Shown in pieces: positions 58,227 to 64,000 of a stretch of DNA of 64,000 nt. Each line of letters opens with the position of its first letter. Within the stretch, counting starts at the first letter, position 1. The position numbers and the translations under genes were made by a program. Source of the stretch: Alphaproteobacteria bacterium (GTDB taxonomy: Bacteria; Pseudomonadota; Alphaproteobacteria; Reyranellales; Reyranellaceae); NCBI GenBank assembly GCA_019635875.1, contig JAHBYP010000002.1, positions 620,001 through 684,000 on the forward strand, written 5' to 3'. The notes beneath the pieces were generated by a model. The model did no database searches, was not told the origin of the DNA, and worked only from the letters and a program-made list of their open reading frames with translations.

Positions 58227-59426
58227 CTACAGCAGCTCCGACATGCGGGTGAGCGCGCGCCTGGTGGTGTCGAGGTCCTGCACCAGCGCGACGCGGATGT
58301 AACGCTGGCCGGGATTCACGCCGTCGACCGCGCGCGAGACATAGCCGCCCGGCAGCACCTTGATGCCGCCCTCGGCCCACAGAGTGCGCGCCGCCTTCTC
58401 GCCGTCGCCGACGTCGAGCCAGAGGAAGAAGCCGCCATCGGGCATGAAGAAGCCGCCCTTGTTGTGCAGGATCGACTTCGCCGCCTGGAAGCGCGCCTGG
58501 TACTCGCCGCGGATCGCAGCCACGTGGCTCTCCTCGCCCCACAAGGCCGCGGCGGCGTTCTGGATGGCCAGCGGCACCTGCGGTCCGCCATAGGTCTTCC
58601 AGCGCAGCAGCATGGCGATGATCTTGGGATCGCCGGCGGCGAAGCCGGAGCGCAGGCCGGCGGCGTTGGAGCGCTTCGACAGGGAGTGGAAGACGACGAC
58701 ATTGGCGAAGGGATCCTTGCCGCCGCTCTCGTCCATCGCCAGCGCCGCCTGCAGGCCGCCCGAGGGCGGCTTCTCGTTGTAGATCTCGGCATAGCACTCG
58801 TCGATCGCCAGCACCGCGTCGTGACGGCGACACTGCTCGATCAGCTTCTGCATGTAGGGGATCGAGGCGGTAGCGCCCTGCGGATTGCCCGGCGAGCAGA
58901 GATAGACCAGCGCCGTGCGCTGCCAGGTCTCAAGCGACACCGAATTGAAATCCGGCAGGAAGCCGTTCTCGGCGTTGGTGTTGAGGAACAGCGTCTCGCC
59001 GCCGGCCAGCACCGCGCCGCCGAGATAGGCCTGGTAAAATGGGTTGGGGATCATCACGACCGGCTTGCGCCCGTTCTTCTCGGGCGGCACCGCCACGGTG
59101 GCGATGTTGTAGACGCCCTCCTTCGAGCCGGCGAGCGGCAGCACATGCCGGTTCCACTGCACCAGGCCCTCGGGCAGGCCGTAGCGCCGGCTGAGCCAGC
59201 CGGCGATCGCCTGGCACAGCTCGGGCGTGCCTTGGTTGGGCGGGTACTTGTTCGACAGGCCAAGGTCGCGCGCGACGATGTCGCGGGCGAATTGCGGCAC
59301 CGGGCCCTGCGGCTCGCCGACCGACATGATGATGGGGTTCCTGGGCGCCGGCAGATCCGAGATCAGCTCGTTCAGCCGCGCGAACGGGTATTCGTTGAGA
59401 TCCTGGGCAAGACGCGGATTGATCAT
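58227..59426 (-). CDS. DapC-like aminotransferase (succinyldiaminopimelate type)
   Basis: 399 residues from ATG 59426, with AGGAAAG upstream. Class I/II PLP fold: IIMSVGEPQGPVPQF, KYPPNQGTPELCQAIAGWL, LPLAGSKEGVYNIATVA, IPNPFYQAYLGG, IDECYAEIY, and the Schiff-base Lys near residue 250 in FHSLSKRSNAAG. It resembles the succinyldiaminopimelate transaminases that precede ftsK in alphaproteobacteria, which would serve lysine and peptidoglycan synthesis. The exact substrate is not proven by sequence. Confidence 0.88.
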   Translation of the reverse strand: MINPRLAQDLNEYPFARLNELISDLPAPRNPIIMSVGEPQGPVPQFARDIVARDLGLSNKYPPNQGTPELCQAIAGWLSRRYGLPEGLVQWNRHVLPLAGSKEGVYNIATVAVPPEKNGRKPVVMIPNPFYQAYLGGAVLAGGETLFLNTNAENGFLPDFNSVSLETWQRTALVYLCSPGNPQGATASIPYMQKLIEQCRRHDAVLAIDECYAEIYNEKPPSGGLQAALAMDESGGKDPFANVVVFHSLSKRSNAAGLRSGFAAGDPKIIAMLLRWKTYGGPQVPLAIQNAAAALWGEESHVAAIRGEYQARFQAAKSILHNKGGFFMPDGGFFLWLDVGDGEKAARTLWAEGGIKVLPGGYVSRAVDGVNPGQRYIRVALVQDLDTTRRALTRMSELL

Positions 59427-59715
59427 CTTTCCTATCGCTTTCAGTCCATTCCCGGCCAGCTTGGCGCCGGCCGCGACCAGAAACAACGAGTGCCCAGACC
59501 TTGTGCCGCGGGGGAACGGCATATGGCGGCAGACTAAAGGACGATAGTGTCAATTACAAGAACGACTTACGGGGCTTTTTTAACATAGATTCCAGAGGCT
59601 TGCAGAAACGCACGCCTGATGCCGGCCACACGACCCGGCCGGTAGCTGTTCGGTGCCGCCAGGGCTTCCTCGGGGTTGGTTGTCGCCGGCGAAGAGCCGG
59701 TCGGGTCGCGCCGCC

Positions 59716-60582
59716 TCAGACCGGCGCGCTCGCGCGCCGGCCGATGATGGCGAAGCGCAGGCGGGCGGAGATGAAGTCGATGGCCGCCACGGTCATCAGG
59801 ATCATCAGCACCAGGAAGGCGACGCGGTCCCATTCCAGGGTGCGGATCTCCTCGGCGAGGTGCAGGCCGATGCCGCCGGCGCCGACGATGCCGATGATGG
59901 TCGCCGAGCGCGTGTTGGATTCGATGTAGTAGAGCACCTGGCTCAGCATGACGGGGAAGACCTGAGGCAGCACGCCGAAGCGCACGGCTTGCAGCCCGCC
60001 GCCGCCGCTGGCGAGCACGCCCTCGACCGGCTTGCGGTCGCTGTTCTCGATCGCCTCGGAGAACAATTTGCCGAAGGCGCCGAAATCGGCGGCGGCGATC
60101 GCCAGCATGCCGGCGAAGGGGCCCAGGCCCACGGCGCTGACGAAGATCAGCGCCCAGATCAGCGTGTCGATGCCGCGCACCGTGTCGAGGCTGCGGCGGA
60201 TGAAGAAGTGCAGGATGCGGTTGGCGACCACGTTCTTGGCCGCCAGCACGCCGGCCGGCAGTGCCAGCACGGCCGCCAGCAAGGTACCGAGGAAGGCGAT
60301 GGCGAGTGTCTCGGCCAGCGCGCCGAGATAGAGCGTCAGCTTGCCGCCGTGGCTGGGCGGCACCATCAGATGGAGGAAGTAGCCGAGCTGCACCAGGCCG
60401 GTGCCGATGCGGTCGAAGGAGAAGTCGAGCCGCCACATGGCATAGATCGTGAGCGCCAGCGCCCCCAGCACGACAGCGATGGCCATCGCGCGCGACCTGG
60501 GCGAGGGACGAAAGACCAGGGGATGGCGGTCGTGCAAGCCGGCGCGATCGCCGGTCGCAGCGAGACGCAACGGGCTCTTCAT
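59716..60582 (-). CDS. phnE: Phosphonate-type ABC transporter permease PhnE (second copy)
   Basis: 288 residues; the ATG at 60582 overlaps the first permease's stop (ATGA), so the genes are coupled. Six membrane helices; MetI-like permease loop EAIENSDRKPVEGVLASGG with the conserved Gly, and ESNTRSATIIGIVGAGGIG, the PhnE signature. With the other permease it makes the heterodimeric channel. The 289 bases between 59426 and 59716 hold only a weak hairpin. Confidence 0.92.
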   Translation of the reverse strand: MKSPLRLAATGDRAGLHDRHPLVFRPSPRSRAMAIAVVLGALALTIYAMWRLDFSFDRIGTGLVQLGYFLHLMVPPSHGGKLTLYLGALAETLAIAFLGTLLAAVLALPAGVLAAKNVVANRILHFFIRRSLDTVRGIDTLIWALIFVSAVGLGPFAGMLAIAAADFGAFGKLFSEAIENSDRKPVEGVLASGGGGLQAVRFGVLPQVFPVMLSQVLYYIESNTRSATIIGIVGAGGIGLHLAEEIRTLEWDRVAFLVLMILMTVAAIDFISARLRFAIIGRRASAPV

Positions 60583-61457
60583 CGCGTCACCCCGATCAGG
60601 TGATGGCGCAGCCGCTCGGTCAGCAGGTCGATCACCATCACGGTGGCGATGATGATCAGCAGGATGGCGCTGACATCGGAGTAATGGAACTTGCGGATCG
60701 ACTCGACGAGGTCCTGGCCGATGCCGCCGGCGCCGACGAAGCCCATCACGGCGGCGCCGCGCACGTTGATCTCGAAGCGCAGCAGCGCGTAGGAGGCGAA
60801 GTTCGGCAGAACCTGCGGCACCACGGCGAAGCGCACGGTCTGCGTCCAGCTCGCGCCCGATGCGGTGGCGCCCTCGACCGGGTTCATGTCGATGTTCTCG
60901 ACCACCTCGGCGAACAGCTTGCCCATCGCACCCACGGTATGGATCGCGATCGCCAGCACGCCGGGCAGCGCGCCGAGCCCGAAGGCCACGACGAAGATCA
61001 GCGCGAAGACGATCTCCGGCACCGTGCGGCAGCTCTCGAGGAAGCGCCGCGCGGCGAAGCGCGGCGCGCGCGACCTGGTGAGATTCTCCGCCGCGACGAA
61101 GCACAGGCAGAAGCCGCCGATGGCGCCGAGGAAGGTGCCGAGCCAGGCGATCAGCAGCGTGTCGAAGAGCAGCCGGCTCCAGCGCCCCAGGCCCCAGAAC
61201 CACTCGCCGACATCGGTCCAGACGCGCTGACCGCTATCGAGCCGCAGCAGGCGGTCGAAATAGTCGCCGACGCTGCCGATGCGTGCGACGAAGGTGCCGA
61301 CATCGACCTCGCTGGTGCGCGCCGACAGCGCGATCAGGACGATCAGGATGACGCCGCCCAGCGCCACGCGCATGCGCCGTGCCGAGACGGCCTGGGCATA
61401 GGCGCGCGCCAGAACCTGCTCCTGCGCCTCCGGCAGGCGCTGGATCGCGGTGGTCAC
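60579..61457 (-). CDS. phnE: Phosphonate-type ABC transporter permease PhnE (first copy)
   Basis: 292 residues with a GTG start eight bases after the binding-protein gene. Six membrane helices, and ENIDMNPVEGATASGASW and EINVRGAAVMGFVGAGGIG as PhnE signatures. It is paralogous to the second permease. An N-terminal cytoplasmic helix (EAQEQVLARAYAQ) is longer than in the partner. Confidence 0.92.
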   Translation of the reverse strand: MTTAIQRLPEAQEQVLARAYAQAVSARRMRVALGGVILIVLIALSARTSEVDVGTFVARIGSVGDYFDRLLRLDSGQRVWTDVGEWFWGLGRWSRLLFDTLLIAWLGTFLGAIGGFCLCFVAAENLTRSRAPRFAARRFLESCRTVPEIVFALIFVVAFGLGALPGVLAIAIHTVGAMGKLFAEVVENIDMNPVEGATASGASWTQTVRFAVVPQVLPNFASYALLRFEINVRGAAVMGFVGAGGIGQDLVESIRKFHYSDVSAILLIIIATVMVIDLLTERLRHHLIGVTR

Positions 61458-61464
61458 GTCGCGC

Positions 61465-62400
61465 TTACGAGCGCTTCTTGCGCATCTCGTCGACGTAGCG
61501 GATCATCTGGATCGTCGGTTCGTAGTCCTTGTGCTTCACCGACACAAATTCGCGATCCTTGCCGTCCGACAGCCTGTGGAAGGCGGCCGTGGCCTTGGTC
61601 GGCGACTCCATGAAGGCCTTCGCGATGGCCGACTTCAGGTCGGCGGGCAGCGACGCGAGATAGGCGAACGGGCTGTTGGGCAACAGCTCCGATTTGTAGA
61701 CGATGCGGAAATCCTCGTACTTCATCGGCGTGCCGTCGGCGTGCTTGAGCATGCCCTTCCTGAGCATGCGCGTGAGGTTGGAATCGTCGTCGTCGTTCCA
61801 CCAGTTCGCGGCCGCATCGACCGTACCCTGGGCCAGCGCCAGCACGGCGTTCTCGTGGCTGCCGGCGTACACGTGCTTGCCGAAGAACTTGTCGACGTCG
61901 TAGCCGTCGCGCGCCAGGAAGAAGCGCGGCGCCTGGTTGCCCGACGTGGAGTTGGGATCGACCAGGCCGAGGGTCTTGCCCTTGAGGTCGGTCATCTTCT
62001 GGTACGGGCTCTTGGCCAGCACATAGGTCACCGAGTAGTAGCCCAGCGAGCCATCCTTGTTGCGCGCCGTCGTGAAGGGCTCGACCTTCACGCCGGTGAT
62101 GAAGGCGCGCGAATAGGCGGCCGGACCGTAAAAGCCGATGTGGATGTTGCCGGCACGCTGGCCCTCGATCACGGCGGCATAGTCGTTGGCGATGCGCAGG
62201 GTGACCTTGGTGCCGAGCTCCTTGGACAGGTACTCGATGAACGGTCCGAAGCGTTCGGTGACGCCCGAGGCGTTCTCGGCCGGCACGATCGCCATCACGA
62301 GCTCGGGGTAGCTGCTTTTCCAGCTCTGGGCGAAGGCCGGCGCGGCGGCGAGCACGAAGGTGCCGGCGGCAAGGCCAAGCAGATGGCGGCGGTCGAACAT
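61465..62400 (-). CDS. phnD: Phosphonate/phosphite-type ABC transporter binding protein PhnD
   Basis: 311 residues from ATG 62400. Signal sequence LLGLAAGTFVLAAAPAFA; the mature part is PhnD-like with AIVPAENASGVTERFGPFIEYL (in two parts), GFYGPAAYSRAF, DPNSTSGNQAPRF (Ser/Thr of the phosphonate site) and HENAVLALAQGTVDAAANWW. No C-P lyase or phosphite dehydrogenase gene is in the window, so whether it carries phosphonates, phosphite or another anion is open. The sequence begins 33 bases after phnC. Confidence 0.92.
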   Translation of the reverse strand: MFDRRHLLGLAAGTFVLAAAPAFAQSWKSSYPELVMAIVPAENASGVTERFGPFIEYLSKELGTKVTLRIANDYAAVIEGQRAGNIHIGFYGPAAYSRAFITGVKVEPFTTARNKDGSLGYYSVTYVLAKSPYQKMTDLKGKTLGLVDPNSTSGNQAPRFFLARDGYDVDKFFGKHVYAGSHENAVLALAQGTVDAAANWWNDDDDSNLTRMLRKGMLKHADGTPMKYEDFRIVYKSELLPNSPFAYLASLPADLKSAIAKAFMESPTKATAAFHRLSDGKDREFVSVKHKDYEPTIQMIRYVDEMRKKRS

Positions 62401-62432
62401 GTCAGGTCTCCAGCAGGGGGTACGAAGACACC

Positions 62433-63233
62433 TCAGGCGGCGGCGACGGCGATGCCCTCGGGCATCGGCACGGGCGCGGGCGCGTCGATCACCTCGTCGG
62501 CCTCCAGGCCGTAGAGGTCGCGCGCGATCGATTCGGTGAGCGCCGCCGGGACGTCGTCGAACACGACGCGGCCATGGGCGATGCCGACCAGCCGGTCGCA
62601 GTACTCGCGCGCAAGGTCGAGCGAATGCAGGTTGCAGACAACCGAGATGCCGAAATGCCGGTTGATGCGCGCGAGCGCGTCCATCACCAGGCGCGTGTTG
62701 CGCGGATCGAGCGAGGCCACCGGCTCGTCGGCGAGGATCAGGTCGGGCTCCTGCACCAGGGCGCGGGCGATGGCGACACGCTGCTGCTGGCCGCCCGACA
62801 GCTGCTCGGCGCGCTGCGCGGCGATATTGGCGATGCCGAACTGCTCGAGCGCGGCGAGCGCCAGCGCCTTGTCCTCGTCGGACCACAGCTTGAGCACGGC
62901 GCGCGCCGTCGAGACCTTGTTGAGCCGGCCCATCAGCACGTTGCTCAGCACGTCGAGCCGGCCGACCAGGTTGAACTGCTGGAAGATCATGGCCGAGCGG
63001 GCGCGCCAGGCACGCAGCTCGGCGCCCTTCAGCGCCGTGACGTCGAGCCCGTCGTGCACGATGCGCCCGGCGCTGGGCTCGACCAGCCGGTTGATCATGC
63101 GCAGGAGCGTCGACTTGCCGGCGCCGGAGCGGCCAATCACGCCGACGAAGCCGCCGTCGCCGAACTGAAGACTGATGTCATCGACCGCAAGCTTGGTGCC
63201 GAAGCGACGCGAAACACCTTCGAGCACGAGCAT
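62433..63233 (-). CDS. phnC: Phosphonate-type ABC transporter ATPase PhnC
   Basis: 266 residues. Walker [11 protein letters not shown]-loop [15 protein letters not shown], signature [15 protein letters not shown], Walker [15 protein letters not shown]-loop CNLHSLDLA. The Q-loop and NVLMGRL are as in PhnC. It is the first gene of the phnC-phnD-phnE-phnE operon. A Pro/Ala tail ([17 protein letters not shown]) is outside the fold. Confidence 0.94.
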   Translation of the reverse strand: MLVLEGVSRRFGTKLAVDDISLQFGDGGFVGVIGRSGAGKSTLLRMINRLVEPSAGRIVHDGLDVTALKGAELRAWRARSAMIFQQFNLVGRLDVLSNVLMGRLNKVSTARAVLKLWSDEDKALALAALEQFGIANIAAQRAEQLSGGQQQRVAIARALVQEPDLILADEPVASLDPRNTRLVMDALARINRHFGISVVCNLHSLDLAREYCDRLVGIAHGRVVFDDVPAALTESIARDLYGLEADEVIDAPAPVPMPEGIAVAAA

Positions 63234-63318
63234 GCCTGACCTCCACGCCGATGTTGCGGGCGCGAAGGTTCTCTAGCCGTCGGATGTAAACGATTTATGA
63301 AAGCCTGTTGACAGAAGC

Positions 63319-63750
63319 TCAGGTGCGTCCACAGGGGCCCGAGCTGCGCTCCCAGCGCATCGACTGCAGACTCTGGCCGCTGATCTGGCTGACGATCAGG
63401 CCGCAGGAGGGCGGCTCGCTGGTCGGCTTGCCGGTGCCGTCGACGCGGACCAGCAGGGTGCGCACGGTGCAGGTGCCGGACGGCGGGCAGTTGTTCTTGC
63501 GCAGGGTCTGCTGGGCCAGCTCGCGGTAGACCGGGCTGCGCACATGGGCCGCCAGCACGCTCTGCACATCGCCCTCGCGGATCGGGCGGCGGAAGGCGGA
63601 CGACACGCCGTCGGCCACCGGATCGGCCGCTTCGTAGAAGCCCCCGCCGGCCGGGGCGCGGCCCGACGAGCCCATGTCGCCGCAGGCGGCCAGCGCCACG
63701 GCGGCGAGGGTGAGCGAGAGCGCAACGCGCGAGGGAAACGATGTGATCAT
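63319..63750 (-). CDS. Small lipoprotein of unknown function
   Basis: 143 residues. Signal peptide LSLTLAAVALAAC with lipobox Cys23. The mature part has a flexible Gly/Ala segment, then four cysteines (NNCPPSGTCTVR, PSCGLIVSQ, SGPCGRT) and the beta-rich VRTLLVRVDGTGKP. This looks like a structured domain with two disulfides. No family is recognised. It is separated from phnC by 85 bases on the same strand. Confidence 0.78.
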   Translation of the reverse strand: MITSFPSRVALSLTLAAVALAACGDMGSSGRAPAGGGFYEAADPVADGVSSAFRRPIREGDVQSVLAAHVRSPVYRELAQQTLRKNNCPPSGTCTVRTLLVRVDGTGKPTSEPPSCGLIVSQISGQSLQSMRWERSSGPCGRT

Positions 63751-63844
63751 GGCGCGACTCCGAGAGGGCGGGCCGGCATTCTTGCGGCGCCGGCGCTGTC
63801 TACCACATCGCCCGGGAAAACGGCGCGATCGTGGCCTTGATCTT

Positions 63845-63965
63845 ACCTTCCCCCGGAGGGGGAAGGTGTCGCGGAGCGACGGAAGGGGGATGCCTCAACG
63901 AAATCGGTGTTCGCCTTCGACATCTCCCTTCCGCCCTTCGGTCACTTTCCCCCGGAGGGGGAAGG
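63845..63965. repeat. Family B palindromic repeat, copy 3
   Basis: ACCTTCCCCCGGAGGGGGAAGG at the left and TTTCCCCCGGAGGGGGAAGG at the right bound a ~120-base element with the central CCTCAACGAAATCGGTGTTC and CGCCTTCGACATCTCCC, closely matching 47191-47340 and the inverse of 48883-49008. It ends the window's last 250-base gap (63751-64000), where no gene is seen. Confidence 0.82.
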
Positions 63966-64000
63966 CAAGACGCTTTACTCCACGCGCTCGCCGTGCAGAT

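Noticed and set aside
54797-58252. Plus-strand frame of 1151 codons opposite ftsK
   Set aside because: It is antisense to FtsK; His/Gln/Arg-rich product with no domain.
59683-59702. Hairpin CCGGC-GAAGA-GCCGG after the second phnE
   Set aside because: The stem is only five pairs with no T-run, too weak to call a terminator.

Overview
The window is 64 kb of dense, very GC-rich chromosome, almost certainly from an alphaproteobacterium. The evidence is the lineage-typical blocks: rimP-nusA-ylxR-infB; aminotransferase-ftsK-lolA; hisA/hisF/hisE; TRAP and phosphonate-type ABC transporters; a hybrid kinase with a solute-symporter-like sensor module; and a RepA-like winged-helix domain of a type common in that class. 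The genus cannot be fixed from the sequence. No rRNA operon, CRISPR array, complete insertion sequence or prophage was seen. One tRNA gene (CAT anticodon) is present.

Layout. 1-4.5 kb: the end of an XRE regulator, an ABC exporter and the translation factor EttA. 4.7-17.3 kb: a carbon-source sensing and uptake block. It holds a CrbS-like SSS-histidine kinase, a LuxR-type response regulator, a CBS/nucleotidyltransferase protein, a DnaQ-like exonuclease, a DUF4212 small subunit and a sodium:solute symporter, plus a lytic transglycosylase and an ABC-F ATPase. 17.3-18.6 kb: a Sel1-repeat/RepA-like fusion gene beside the tRNA and a strong inverted repeat. 18.7-28 kb: the translation-apparatus operon rimP, nusA, ylxR, infB, then rbfA. 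infB and rbfA are separated by a CadC-like TPR regulator and an M35-like metallopeptidase pair. 28-34 kb: a DUF255 thioredoxin-domain protein, diaminopropionate ammonia-lyase, a small ferredoxin, an OmpA-family protein and a HAD hydrolase. 34.2-41 kb: hisE, hisF and hisA, split by a complete TRAP transporter, then a class V aminotransferase. 41-46.3 kb: a SprT/YgjP-like protease, an XRE-DinB fusion regulator, a halohydrin-dehalogenase-like enzyme, phosphofructokinase and MurJ. 46.3-52.6 kb: a minus-strand cluster resembling N-heterocycle (nicotinate-like) catabolism, with a FAD subunit, a fused 2Fe-2S/molybdopterin hydroxylase, a 6-hydroxynicotinate reductase homologue and a UPF0280 protein. 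52.7-59.5 kb: MORN and coiled-coil exported proteins, MarR, LolA, FtsK and a DapC-like aminotransferase. 59.7-63.2 kb: a phnCDEE-type ABC transporter. 63.3-64 kb: a small lipoprotein and a repeat element.

Genes that work together: (i) the SSS-kinase and LuxR regulator probably sense and control uptake of a short organic acid by the DUF4212/symporter pair, with a palindrome in the divergent promoter region as candidate operator; (ii) RimP, NusA, IF-2 and RbfA serve transcription-translation coupling and 30S maturation; (iii) the Mo-hydroxylase and the ferredoxin-like reductase could act in sequence on an N-heterocycle; (iv) PhnC, PhnD and two PhnE permeases form one importer.

Intergenic DNA carries at least three families of GC-rich palindromic repeats. 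The best leads for novelty are the halohydrin-dehalogenase-like SDR, the module inserted between infB and rbfA, the Sel1/RepA-like fusion beside a tRNA, the XRE-DinB regulator with a perfect 17-bp palindrome over its start codon, and the nicotinate-like cluster.
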